Assembly: GCA_001414345.1 (NCBI GenBank)
Contig: LLCB01000030.1
Coordinates: forward strand, 1 to 64,000
Reading direction: 5' to 3'
Length of the DNA: 64,000 bases
Source: Hymenoscyphus infarciens
Taxonomy: Eukaryota; Ascomycota; Leotiomycetes; Helotiales; Helotiaceae
The position numbers and the translations under genes are program-made. A model generated the notes under the pieces. It had not been told where the DNA came from and searched no databases. It saw only the letters and a program-made list of their open reading frames with translations. This document shows positions 24,010 to 36,065 of this stretch, in pieces; within the stretch, counting starts at the first letter, position 1, and each line of letters begins with the position of its first letter.

Positions 24010-25095
24010 CTAGGCTAGAATATGTTTTATAATATTTCTTACGTTGTCCCAAGTGCCGAGAAAGTCCCTGATAGCCGGATCGTTCAAGGTCGTCGCAAGA
24101 GGTTCTTTAACGAGAGCTTGGATATAAGTTATAGTCTCCGGAACCTTTTCGACGTGCAATTTGGCTACGCTGGAAGGCGTGTTCTCCACGAGCCAATGTG
24201 CTCTCTCCTCGAGATTCGACTTTGTCAGTTGGGCCCTTGTCTCGATTTGCAGCCGGAAGGAAACATCATCGGGATTGGCGATGAAGTTTCGTGGAGACGT
24301 TCCAGCTGTACCTTGTTGAAGTTTGTTCATGGCCAAGCTTCACGTGAAAAGGAGTAGCCCAAAGTTGACTCTCACGAGAAGCTAATCGTCTATGCAGGTC
24401 TGACACAATCACTCGTTGGTCATTCTTGAAACCGGCAGTGAGCTAGCTATTTAATTAGAGCCATGGTGAAGGATTGTGGCCCTGGCATTGGCGTTTTCAT
24501 TCCCATTGCAGCTGCCGCGAGAAGATCAAATCGACTTGGATGGTTTTGTCTCCCTAAGCCAGCTTGTGCTGCAAAGCAGCAATCGAAGAGAAGGAGAATA
24601 TGCGATTCGGCAGTCAGAAGATCTTCTTGAATACGAAACCATTTCAAAGTCGGTCCATCCTCTAGCTACCCGTCTAAGATTAGAGGTGTATATTCTCTCT
24701 TGGTGGATAAGACCAATGCTTACGCTGCCCATACCTGATCTTCCTTCCTCTCCTCCACGCCTATCATCGTTCTGATCACCATGGCCACCATAATGGATGA
24801 TTAGCAGGGAAGCACCACGTTTCTCCTCTGCATAACTACTGAGTTTCAAGAGTGACTTGGTGATGGAGTTCTGCAATTAGAGATAGCTGTTTGACCTTGG
24901 TATAGCAAACTTCTCCACGACGAAATTGAAGGTCTCCTTGTCTGCGAAAAATCGTCCTAATTCATGTCCTTCGGCTTCTAAACCAGGATCGGCACCATCC
25001 AAATGGAGAGTCAATCCGAGAGCGGGTATACAGTTGGCGCTGCTGATTGAGTTGTTTCGCCACGTCAGCCCTTTATATTTTCTGTTTTGTGTCAA
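24010..25095 (-). pseudogene. Caspase-like (peptidase C14 fold) gene, broken
   Basis: On the minus strand the pieces align into one protein. A segment with GLEAEGHELGRF and AIPRSNSYL precedes the histidine motif IIHYGGHGD. After an intron (GT at 24,725, AG before CTAGAG near 24,661) comes the cysteine motif LLLFDCCFAAQA, then ELLAA-like and SFTMALI motifs. A C-terminal segment with SNLEERAHWLVEN follows. This order is typical of fungal caspase-like domains. The breaks are an in-frame TAA near 24,865, a TAG at 24,447-24,449 and a one-base shift near 24,320. All stops could come from CpA to TpA change. The 5' end is not defined, because no convincing ATG was found. It is divergent from the kinase-ankyrin gene with about 320 bases between. 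Confidence 0.7.
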
Positions 25096-25415
25096 CCACT
25101 AGTATAAGAGAATCGGAGATAGACAGTGACGACAAGACGAGCACGATGCGATTCCGATCTCGTCCAAGGGACACAGTGGAGATTCTGGACTCCTAGAAGT
25201 GGGAAGGCTATTTTGCGATGCGAGGGGGTTGTTCTTATCTTGTGTAACAACAAGCCACAGACCAGGCTGAACTATTTTTAGTTTTGCTTTTGCTTTTTAC
25301 GCCGATTTTGACATCATCACATAGCGAGAAATGAAATTATAGTATCAAGTTATTCCACCACAGCACTGTCTGGGCATTGGTTTGGCTTATTATTTTCGTC
25401 TCTCCATCAAAGACA
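25096..25415. promoter_or_regulatory. Shared upstream region of the caspase-like and kinase-ankyrin genes
   Basis: A 320-base intergenic interval between two divergent genes. No TATA box or known operator could be assigned. The call rests on the geometry alone. Confidence 0.3.
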
Positions 25416-28400
25416 ATGAACGACGAAGTGACCATCCCTGTAGATACTGAAGTGGCAAATTCGCTCTTCGTTTCTATACGTCCATCTCGACTACAAGACG
25501 AACATAACGACGACAGTGCTTCCATTGCTCAAAGTTTAGAAAGATGCGCGTCACTTACGAGCGAATGCGCAACATTGGAGTCTCTCATCAGTATACTGAA
25601 ATGGACTCAGTTGCCAGGGCCGGCTGTGATTCTGGGTGATCGACATTTCATTGGCAGCGGCAGCCAGTTTGTAGTATACCGTCAAACGCTCGCTTGGACA
25701 GGGACTGAAAGTGGGTTCAGTAACAAATCAATTGCAATAAAGTTCCCCAAATTTTCTCAGGATCCGAACATCAATCTCAATCTTGCTCGACAAGAAGTCC
25801 GACAAAATTTACAGCATGTGCTCCTAGAGATTGTGGCCTTGAGACACAAGAGTCTTCGGATGCATCCAAACATCGCAAACCTGATCGGTTGGTCCATCGA
25901 GACTCGTGCTTTTCATAAACCCGTCGGTCTTATCATGGAATTGGCTGACCATAACCTTGCCGAGTATTTGCAAAAGCATGGTACGGAACTCGACTTGACT
26001 TGGAAATACCAGTTTTCTCACGATGTTGCATCGGGACTGGATGCTTTACATGAGCACAAACTCGTTCATGGTGATCTGAAGCCTGGAAATATACTTTTGT
26101 ATCAAGAGAGAGGGCAGTTCGTGGCAAAATTATCGGATTTTGGACTCTCTGTGGAAGACTCCGCAAACACGGAAGGGAAGGCACGTCTGGCCGGCACCCT
26201 TGGATGGCAAGCCCCGGAAGTTGAGGATGGCAAGATGTTGAGGGTTGACGAGCTATCTCGTACAGATAACTACTCTTTTGGTTTGCTTGTCTGGAGTATT
26301 CTATTACATGCCGGAAAACCACCGCCAAGTTCTTCAGAGGAGACTCAGCAGGCGATTGCCACAAGGGAGATCAAGGAATCCTCGGAAGTCTTGGGATTGA
26401 GATATCATTCCTGTTTTTTACGAGTTATCCCTATCCTCCTTCAGGATATTGGGCGCCGACCATTGCGTGTCCTAGAGCTATTGGATGAAAAGACAGAACG
26501 TAAAGAGAAAAGGTAAATCAACCCTGTTAACTCTTGGACTACCCATGCTTATAGTTTTAGTTTAACCCCCAACTCGGATATGAATACTGTGAAGCGAAAC
26601 CAGGAGGTGCCTGTGCCTCACCCTCCGCTGCCTAGAATGAAGAGATTCCTTTGGGAAAAACCTTTACTCAATGCTCTTTTCGCCATGGACCTGTATTTCC
26701 GCTACCTCCAAGACCCAAAAAACATCTCTGGTGATTTGCTCTTTGCTATGTTTCTTGTTTATACACGTAGACTGCCCAAGGTTATCAATCCCGGGAAGGC
26801 GCTTCTCGGTGTCTTAGTTGCTTCTGCTCGACAAGGATATGAACCTGCCCAGGCGATTGTCTCAACCGCCTACGAATTTTTTGAAACAGAGCCTGCTCCA
26901 GATGTCAAGAGCTATATGTCAGACTGGATGGAAATGGGTGTTAGAAGTGGCTCAATCATAGCCGGAAATCGCCTCAGACACTCTCACCCAGAAGTATTTG
27001 CCATCTCAAGAAAACGTTTTCATGCATCAGGTGGTTACAATCTCCTATATTGTGGGATTGATCGCTCGGCAAGCCAGTTGGGGGTGTGGGATAATGGATA
27101 TTCGAAGCTTCACTGGTTAGCAACCTACGGGACGGCGAAAGACATCCGAGAATACCTGACTTCGGAAAAGGGATATGAGATCGACTTGATGACATTGAAT
27201 GAGGAGACGCCGTTATACCTGGCTTGCGTCCGTGGATGCTGGGACATCTCTAAAGCGCTGCTCGAACATGGAGCTTGTCCTTCTAAGAAATGCACAAGTT
27301 CCAAGATAAGTTGCATGCACTGGCTCTTCACCTTTGATGCAGAGCTTCAAGCTTTGGTATTCTCTGAACTCGTCAGCCACGGGGGAGATATCGACTCGGT
27401 AGTTCCTTCGGAAGTTCCGTTCCTTCATTATCCTTTTGTTCTTCCAATGGGATCCCCATTACATTGGGCAGTTGCCACTTCGAGTTACGAGACGATAAAT
27501 GTGCTTATTGAAAATGGAGCCAATGTATGTCTTCGAAATGGAGCAGATCCATACGCCTTTGACCACCGCGTTCGGTGGCTGAACAAGTTTGATGGCCCAG
27601 ATAATCAACCTTATTCGATTGCCGAGATACCTACACAGGGTCTCACTCCGCTCGATTTAGCAGCAATGCAACACGATCCTTTTATCTTCAATGTCCTATT
27701 GAGGCTCGGGAAAAAGATTGATATCAACACAGTGGACGAAGAAGGATTTGGTGTGCTGCATCGAATGAGTTGCAAGCCCGAAAGCCACACAAGAGCGGGA
27801 ACAGCTTTCAGCACGCTGCCATTTAGAGGAAGCCAGCAGAAAGCAGACGAAGATCTCAAAAGAACCATTGTAGCAATAAAAGCTCTGGGTGGTGATTTGG
27901 AACAGTTAACAATACCTGCGGCACCTAAGGCCCAAGGGGCTCAAGGCAACTGGGAGGGCTGGAACTTGTCAAGATGCACACCCCTCATGCTTGCTTTTCT
28001 TAGCGCCTCGCCCAAAGTTATGCAAGCATTACTGGAGTGTGGTTCTAATGTACACACGGAGAATAACTTGGGGGAAACAGCTTTACACTGCCTTCCAGCC
28101 CTCCCTCAGGATATGGTCTCTTCAGGCAAATGTGCCCGACTACTGATCTCTTACGGTGCCAACGTCAACCACAAAAACACTGCTGGAGCAGGACCAATAT
28201 TGAAAGCGGCTTCGAATGGATTACTCGACGTGGTGGAAGACATGCTATGTGCAGGTGCAGATATCGATGAGCGAGTGCAAAACCCGAAGTCTTTACAAGA
28301 GGGAAGTAACATTTTCGCCTTCCTTGCAAGAGTATTCAGTCCGGATACAGATGGGGAAGATTTACTGGTCGCAAGATTACTGCAAACATATGTTTTTAGT

Positions 28401-28832
28401 TGTCCCGACGTGGAGAAGCGACGTCGAGTAGTTGAGGTTGGGGCTCGAGACGGTGACACTCTCTTACATTGCTTTGCAATGGGATGTATGCCACACTGTG
28501 TCGAACTACTATTGAAAAATGGTGCACCAGTGAACGCACGCTGCAAGAAACTTAAGATCGCACCTGATTCTAACAATGGGGGAGTGAAGTCTTCTTGGGA
28601 TGAAACTCCTCTGGATACGGCCCGGGAGTATCAAGCATACAGAGAGGAACGGATGACTAAATTCCGAGAATGGTCTGTCGAAACATATGCAAAATTGGTC
28701 AAGAGACATAGTGATATTGTTGCAATGATTGAAAAAGCAGGCGGAATATCGACGCGTGAAGTGGTTGTTAAAAGCAGCTATGTATACAACGGACCTGACG
28801 GAGGGCGTCTACAATTCCTGAGAGATGCATAG
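25416..28832 (+). CDS. Protein kinase fused to ankyrin repeats
   Basis: Two exons, 25416-26512 and 26561-28832, joined by a 48-base intron (AG|T completes a serine codon), give 1,122 residues. The kinase domain spans about residues 75-360. Features: a Gly-rich loop GSGSQF near 80, the ATP-anchoring Lys in IAIK near 109, catalytic HGDLKPGN near 218-225, DFG near 241 and APE near 266. HGD in place of HRD makes it a non-RD kinase. The second exon carries a helical SEL1-like lead-in (ALLGVLVASARQGYEPAQ). About eight ankyrin repeats follow, with motifs such as TPLYLACVRG, SPLHWAVA, TPLMLAFLS and TALHCLP. The start at 25,416 is the first ATG in frame; an upstream exon cannot be excluded. Likely a cytosolic signalling protein of unknown target. 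Confidence 0.85.
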
Positions 28833-28980
28833 ATCATATTAGGCATGTGGATTAATTTCAAAACCGCTTTCATCGCGGGAATGAGCAGTGCAGAGAATAA
28901 CTTCAAATGGCGTCGACTAATGTTTATTTCCCCTAACCTTAGCCGAGAAGTCATAACTTAGAGGACACCTCTTTTGTTTT

Positions 28981-30109
28981 TTAGCACTTACAAGAGCCAA
29001 GATCAGTACCCGCACTCATAAAAACAACCAACACTGCCGAATAACTAAGTCTTGAATTAGCAACGAATTCTCACTTATCTGCGCGGTCTTACCTAGCGCC
29101 AGCGATGAAGACCTCTACAGTGCCAGCTTTCGTAAAGAGTGACACAGTCGACAAGAAAAATCCCGATGCGATGAATATGACTGCTAGTCGTCCACTCGTA
29201 CTAGAAATATAAACCAGTAGGATGACGGGGATGAGCAAGACGAGCGTAGCCAGCCACGTGGTAATTGCGCGACTAAAGCACTGGAGCCATGGGCCTAGGA
29301 TCAGGATATTGCCGTCCCCTGAGGGTTTTGTGAGGCGCTTTTGGAAGTTTTTGGGAAGGTACTATAACAATTTCCATTAGCTCGCAACGTATTACGAAAA
29401 TAGAGGTTAAGTACCCTGCTGATGAGAACATCAACCCAGAAGAAGGAATCCTCAACCACAGCTTCGATACGAGTGACCGCATTATCCACAGGACCCGTAA
29501 GATTCAAAAGATCCTCTTGATCCTCGAGATACCGAGATTCTAGCCTTGAGATACATGAAGTCCCTTGGATCCAATTCTTCAGACTCTCCACGTCTCTTTC
29601 GCTTGGCTCCGGTAGCGACAAGGCACGATGGTTTTGTTCTAGCATCCTATCTTGACTCCAATAAACACCAGTTAGCTCGCCCCAAGTCCCAAGTAAAAGG
29701 TCCTATCATCCTATTTGCTTAAAAAGGGAGAGAAGTGGATGGAAAAATGAGTTGTACAAACCATATTCAGTCAGTGCCGCCCTCAGTTTTTCCAAGACAT
29801 CTTTGCGAGCTGGATTTGTATCTCTTCGTTTGCAGCCTAAGAATAGTTCGCACTCCTCGCGCTTATCGATCCCATCCAGCTCATTCTCCAGCACACAGAT
29901 CTCGTCCTGTTTCAACAGCAGAAGTCGCAGACGGGTGCGAGCAAAGCGCCTGAAGTTCTGGAAGGCAGGGTGTGTACTCAGAAGTGCTGTGTATCTCGGA
30001 TATCCAGGGCGGAAATCCTCGACTATTGTTTCGTTAGAGATATGTAAATAGAGGAGAGTGAAGTAAGTTTACGATCGGAGTTATCTCGCTGCAGCTTGGG
30101 GCCTACCAT
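28981..30109 (-). CDS. DUF6594 membrane protein
   Basis: Five exons on the minus strand: 30109-30073, 30022-29762, 29650-29415, 29361-29093, 29044-28981, giving 288 residues with every phase consistent. The N-terminal half is helical. It has the family pattern: an F(R)RFAR..LRLLLL lead, KQDEI..LE.EL, LFLGCKRRD.NP.R, and SLPEPSERDVESLKNWI, a CorA-like helical layout. The C-terminal half has two to three hydrophobic helices (ITTWLATLVLLIPVILLVYI, VIFIASGFFLSTVSLF, a final YSAVLVVFMSAG). The third exon starts at an AG in 'gtcaag' and the GTTTGT donor before it is weak, so that junction is less certain. The family is widespread in ascomycetes with many paralogs; its function is unknown. Confidence 0.85.
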
Positions 30110-30483
30110 GGCGTTTGTCTATGTTGCTTGTATCTTTTTCTTTTCCAAAAAACAAATACTTTTGCCTCGACGAGTACTTGAGTACTTGTATATCGAATAA
30201 CAAGGCTCGCGAATCGGGAAGTCCGTACAGCTGGGTATCGCGAAGTAATTGCAAGGCGCAGCTTTTCTGAATACGCCCAAGTGTTACCTTGACACACCTT
30301 CTTCTCCGAGACAGATAGTCATCGGATAAGCCAATGATGTAGCAGCACGTTTCTTTGGAGTGGAGAAAGACTTATCACAAATCCTTCGCTGATCCTCAAG
30401 TCGCCCCTCCACAGCTATTTCTTCACCAAAAACATGGACAATTCCTCCTTCCAAGCCCCCAGAACCAAGAGAACAAGTCAGTG

Positions 30484-30841
30484 ATGCCACCCAAAGTTAC
30501 TACCTCCCTAGCGCTAACCTCCTCAAAGCCTCACGACCGACAGGAAAACCCCCCACCAGAAAAATTCCGTCCCCGAATCCAGAAATACCAAACCGTGAGA
30601 TTCCCTTTCCCCGCCATACCCCAGCGCAGACTAGATTCTAATCCAGAGAGTGGGGATACAGGGCAACAAATTCCAGGTTGGGGATTCGGTGTACGTCTCG
30701 GGAAATGGCCGCGGGCTACAGGGGCCTTACCTCCTTGCGAGCAATTCAGAGAACAAAAAGTACACGCTGAGTCTTGGGAGTGGGGCGCGGGTAGAGGAGG
30801 GGAGGATATTTGGGGAGGCGAGTCTGCAATTCGCGAAATGA
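30484..30841 (+). CDS. Small hypothetical protein with a 'GDSVYV...GPYLLA...YTLSL' domain
   Basis: Two exons, 30484-30594 and 30647-30841, with a 52-base intron, give 101 residues. The C-terminal 60 residues carry a FQVGDSVYVSGNGRG, GPYLLAS, YTLSL pattern. It resembles small SH3-like beta-barrel proteins that I associate with repetitive-element-derived or lineage-specific fungal genes. The N-terminal 37 residues are Pro/Lys-rich. The ATG at 30,484 is the only one in frame after an open upstream stretch, so a longer 5' exon is possible. Function unknown. Confidence 0.5.
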
Positions 30842-33537
30842 GAGCTGCGTTGTTAATTGATTTGAGGTGGTTTTGCTGTTCGCGCGTGTGACCTAGCCGG
30901 GGTTCGGCCCACTATGAGTTGTGTATAGCAAGAGTAAGTCTTACCGGGGCGGTGTTCAGCTCTTTGAAGCTTCCTAAAAACGATACCAATATATTTCATC
31001 CGTTTCTCATTAAAAGGAAAGAGTTGAAAAAATTTGAGAGGTTTCAAACGTTGGTACCGTGACTGGCAAAGCGGGGTCAGTCTGAAGTTCGCGACCGGAG
31101 AGATTTATGGCTAGAAGCTTGGAGGGATTTCGTTCAAACTTGATTCTAGATATAAGGAGGGAGAGAAGAAGCAAAGAGAGGATTCCTCCGAAAGTTATTA
31201 GGAACCCTTTTCGGGCCCCCTTTTCTTTTTCTTGGAAATTGCTCACTTATGACACTTCTTTGACACAGAACTACTTCTGTACTATTCGTCTCGCCTTTTT
31301 CGTATTTCGTTTTAGCCTCCCTTCCCGAGGTGTCGCATAACTCAGGGGAAACTCAAATACGTCGTTGGAACACGAATCATGATACGGAGACCGAAAACAC
31401 ATGGGTTGGGTCTCCTCTAAATAGATTTATATTACTATGGTTCTACCTTTCTTAAAATTGGTAAGTCTTCCCCCTGCGCACTTCCTTCTCCCCCCGCTTT
31501 ATCCATCTCGCTAATATACCGTCACAGATAACTACCAAGCACAAATCGACAGGGCCGTCCAAGCAATCCCAAACCCCGGAACAAAAGCCGCACAGCCCAA
31601 CCGCTCAACAACAAAAACCACTGTACTGGAGGTGATAAAGGTAATATCAATTTTGGGTCTCTTTGTGGGGCGAAGGGGTGTAAGACTACGGGGGTGGGCT
31701 CATATGATTATTGTAATGCTTAGAGGGTTGATTTTTGAGGGAGGTAAAGATTTCTTGGTGTAGGATTATTTTTGTGACAGGGATAGATGTTGAGAACGGG
31801 AAAAGCGGGTAGAGAATCTAGATGGTGTATTTGAATATAGCGGAAGAGAGTCCGTAAAGGAGAATCAAACTAAATATTTTACACTACCAAACTGGCACAT
31901 TTGGTAGTCTTTTAAGTGAGTAAATATTTTGTCGGCCGCCTTCTATAAAGTTCGTTTCTACCCCCATGGACATTGCTAGATAACCCAGGACTGAAAGATC
32001 GTGCTAGGGTAGGTAGGTCCTAACAATAGAGCCAAAAGAATTGTAGGCTCGGAATCTCACTATTCGTATGTTACCTGTGAATAGAGAAGTACATGCTGAA
32101 GCTTGTTAACTTTCGTAAGAAAGTTACAGGTTACCCGGGGATATGGGTATTGCTATTCGCGGGTTACCTATGAAGTCGTGCTATTTATAGGTAACCTACC
32201 AATAGCTACGAATAGATGTAGTGCTGTTCGGAGGTTACTTACCTTACTATTTGCAGATTATCCACTGACAACTTAAACACGATGAGAACTGGAATCTGTC
32301 ATAAGGTTGTTTGCTCGGCTCGTATATAGGGACATGCTGGGTTACTTAGGAATAGAAAGGAGTTCACACTATCTATAGGTGATATACCAATAGCGCATAG
32401 CCCCCGTCACGGAGACAACCTGGAAAACTTGCATGCTGTACTTTCTGAGACAGAGTAACTTAGAAATTGGTGCTTTACGACATTTTATGGTGTTAATCTC
32501 ACAGCTCGTCTTTAAACCCTTTATTTCCTACTTCTCCTAACCGAGTCCCGTGGAATTCGCCAGAGCTCTTTGACGAAGCATAAAAATAAAAAATAAAAAT
32601 TAACAAAAAAAAGGAAGAGAAAAGCTAATCCTATTGACGGAAGAGTGCCTGCTTGATACTCCTGGACTGATGCGATTCCTCCCTGTGGAAACTGGGCTTA
32701 CAATGTTGGCGGAGGAGGCCTCGAATTTTCGAGAAGACAAGTACACAACACGCACCTGCAAAAAAAAGTTCAAAAAAAAGCAAAAAAAATTTGAAACCCA
32801 TAGCCAACTAGCAAAAGAGTTCGGCCCGCCCGCCAAACATCTCTATTCGGCATCCTTTCTGAAAACCAACTTGGTCGTGCTTTTCCCTCTTCCGAAGAGT
32901 CGGGGAGCGTTCCACTTTGCCAGCTGGCCGATCCCGGTACCCAAGCCTAGGTACCATTGGTCATGCTACAAAAATGTTTATTTATCCCTTTGAATTCTTG
33001 GGGATTGATGGCTTATGGAGTGGTGACGGGCCCACTTAGTCGTCGTGGTAGTGTAGGTGAGGGCATTCGCGAAAAGAGGAAAGTGGCGGGTGGTGACGCG
33101 ACGATGACAACATACTTGAATAAATACTCTCCACAACTCGCGATAGGGGCTTAGACTTGATTTAGAGAAGGGAGTTCATAGGCTCGGAGTAATATAAAGC
33201 TCGACAAAGCATTAAACCAAGATGTTACCCTGCACAGAAACGAACCCTTCTCAAACACTTCAACACTTTAGGCTTCTACATAATTTATACTCTCTTACTC
33301 TTCGAAAATGCTTTTGAAAGACCAGAGTATAGTTTCTGAGCCTGTGTATAGTATACAGCAAAACTGGCTGTATGTTTTGGTTTCGTTACCCCAGCGAGAG
33401 GCTGCGGAAATCTGAGTTGGTTTTGGTCACACATTTTCCAACGATACATTTTCGAGAGCAGTCTTCCGAAAGTTTGTTATTGAAATTCAATGTGTACAGA
33501 ACCAGTAGTCGAAAACTACTCATTGCAACTTTTTGCT
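30842..33537. other. Gene-poor interval with possible exon remnants
   Basis: A plus-strand piece at about 31,438-31,762 has an ATG, a plausible GTAAGT donor (31,462) and an acceptor at 31,527. After it comes an open frame reading NYQAQIDRAVQAIPNPG and ending at TAG 31,760-31,762, but the phases do not join cleanly. Other frames at 31,010-31,246 (-) and 32,600-32,836 (-) look protein-like but match nothing I know. The 31,900-32,400 part has scattered GGTTACCT motifs and 32,590-32,800 has A-rich runs. No gene is called. Confidence 0.4.
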
Positions 33538-34731
33538 TCAAGGATCAGTTGATACAGCCTCTCCAATACCATTAGGATCCTCACTTGGCTTTTCACCCCC
33601 ACTCGCAGCGATTTTCTTCTCATCACCTTTGTCATCGGTCTTCTCGGCAATCCCTCGAGTAGTCTTCTTGGCAGAAGTATCCTCCAACTCACCTTCATGC
33701 TTTGCCATAGGAGCAGGTTCAATACCGAACTCCGAATTTCCCGCCAATTCAGCTCTGAAAAATCCTTCCTCTGGGTGAACATAAGATCCATCTCCCTCAC
33801 CACCACCACTGCCAGCGAACCGTTCAATATAGGCTGGAGCAGGGGTAGGTGTTGCATCCAACTCGGCTTTTCTAAAGTCGTCTCCCTCTCCAGCTTTCTG
33901 CAAAGGATCAGCACTCGTATCCGGCTTTACGCCACCAGACGCTGTCCAATCCTTTTGCAAAGCCCGTCTTTTACTATATTTGTAAAAGAAGAATCCGACG
34001 ACGGCGAATATGAAGACTGCAAAAACTGCACCGATAGCAATTCCAGCTTTGGCGCCTGGGGTAAGGGCGTGTGGTGGGGAGTCTTGGTCTGTTGAAGTTG
34101 AGAAAGATGTCGGTGCTGGTGTTGCAGTGGATGTGATTCGTGGTGTGGTGCTGGTAAATAGTGTGGATGGAGTTATCGTGAGGACGGTGGGAGTATGGGA
34201 GACGGGATCGGCGATTGAAGAAATAGTCGTACTTGCTACAAATGTAGCTGAAGAGGGTGCGTTAATACAATTTGTGGCGGAGTCATCGGTACAGTATGGA
34301 AGTGATGCAGCAGCTAATAAACCAGTGGCAGACGGAGTATTCGTGATTACAAAAGCCGTTGTTGATGCTGTAATTCCTTCAAAAGTGCGACTGACTTCGG
34401 AAATGATGAGTGTAGCAACTGCGCTGGGAAGTGGAATGTTGAGAGGTACCTCCCAGTTATATGATGTTCCGGGTATGCCATTGCCTTGGGCTATAGCCAT
34501 CGATGGTCAGCACGGTTGGGCCATTTGGGAAGAAGCCAGGAGTTTGAACTTACAATCACCAAGCCATATGTCGTGACTTTTTGCATCTCCAAATGGCCTG
34601 AGCTTGAAGTTGATTGACACACCTCTTGCTCTTGTCTCTTCGCTGGTGGATGGAGATTCGTAGTCCCATTTGATGGTGAACGATAGACCAGGGATGAGAG
34701 CGCTAAAGTCGGTATCAACAAACTTCACCAT
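33538..34731 (-). CDS. Ser/Thr-rich single-pass membrane protein (paralog 1)
   Basis: Two exons, 34731-34554 and 34490-33538, give 376 residues. The 63-base intron has GTAAGT and a GCTGAC branch-like site. There is no clear signal peptide. It has a short N-terminal globular segment (FTIKWDYES... to ...WEVPLNIPLP), a Ser/Thr/Pro-rich stretch, and one transmembrane helix preceded by GAKAGIAIGAVFA and followed by YKYSKRR. An acidic/Pro-rich cytoplasmic tail follows. The layout resembles fungal Mid2-like or sensor-type proteins. It has the same gene structure (phase-1 intron after a 50-60 codon first exon) as the gene at 36,066-37,289, which supports tandem duplication. The ligand and role are unknown. 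Confidence 0.8.
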
Positions 34732-36065
34732 TGTGCCGGTGTGATGTGTTTGTGTTGTGTTGAATTGAGAATTGTTGGAAAAGGTGTTTCAAACAGTCTT
34801 GACAATCTTAAGAGCTCGGTCGGTGATGGTCCGAGTTTCTCAGATTGCACTTCAAGTGTGCCTCTTCATTGGACTCTCAAATAGTGTAAATCTTACTGAG
34901 TTGCAAATCATTGGCTAACAACCTCATGAACACAGAGATAGGGTGGAAATGATAGAAAATGATGAAGAAATCAAAGTTCTTAAGCAACGCAGGCTCTTAG
35001 TTACAAAGATGTCACTAAAACCCCATCCCTACAATATACAACCATGTGAAATTGTTACCAAGTAACACCAAGTAGGGAAGCCGCATTTGACATGAGCGCT
35101 TAGCACGCACATTAAGCGTGTCATGTTGATAATGATTTACCGATTTTGAGTGCAGGTTGATGTTTGCTAGCTTTTAAAGTTGCACAAAACGGTCAACTTG
35201 CAGCAAAGTACCTCGAGTAAGGGTAAGCACATGCGTGTGTCTCGCCACCCCTCCTTTGAATCGAGAACTGAAACGCAAATTTGGGCTGTTTGTTTCTCAA
35301 AGTCGCCTCGAGCTTCCTCGGCTTTCTCCAAAATTGAAATTGAATCAGTCAGCCCAAGAGAATCATTGAAAGCATCTAGAGTCTAATATTGCTAGACCTC
35401 CCTTAGAATTCATCCCGACCTAACGAGAATTTGCGGGGGTGGGGTGGGAATTGTTGCCTCGACTTTTCATGATTTTCGTGAGAGAATCGCGGCCACGTTC
35501 AAATACGAAGCCGTTGTTCTCCTCATCCGTCGCGTCTCAGGTCTATAATGTCTGGAGTGATGACATTGGATAGCACAACCTCAATTCTGTACCATTGCTA
35601 TCAGAAACGACATGATACCTACGCCACGGGCTCTCCACGCAGGAAAGAATGCCTTGCCTGTAGTACTCGAAGTCAGGTCGTGGTTCACAACATATTTTGA
35701 CATGCACCATCCCAAAAACCGTTTTGTTGTGTTCGGGCAAAGGGTACAGATATTCGTACTTGCCTAAGGGTAGAGGGCCCCTGCTATGCTCCTTGACAGT
35801 GTAAACAAATTATGGAAAATAGAGAGTTTCCTAGAGGCAATTACCTCGAGACTAAAACCACACTCCAACACCTCCTATACTGGCGGGGTGTGCTGTGGAG
35901 GGCATGAATGGATGAGAAATTAGAACATTCGATATCAGAAGAGTTAAATTGGCTAAGGATGTCTATACTGTGATAACCCAACGATCAGATTAAACCGAAC
36001 ACCGTTCCTCAAAAAGCATAATTTCAACTCCCATGCCGTGTTACCCAATAACTCCACAAACCCCA
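34732..36065. other. Intergenic region, 1.3 kb
   Basis: Between the tandem membrane-protein genes. Only short non-coding-like frames were seen and no known motif was recognised. Confidence 0.5.

Noticed and set aside
24022..24357. Plus-strand frame of 111 codons opposite the caspase-like C-terminal part
   Set aside because: The minus-strand reading matches the family's C-terminal pattern; the plus frame is its shadow.
26580..28832. A separate ankyrin gene starting at its own ATG at 26,580
   Set aside because: The frame is open 5' of this ATG back to a proper acceptor at 26,560, and the phase fits the kinase exon exactly; a single gene is more likely.
32600..32993. Overlapping frames of 78 (-) and 119 (+) codons
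   Set aside because: Protein-like in places, but A-rich runs dominate one end, the starts are poor and no family is recognised; not enough to call a gene.
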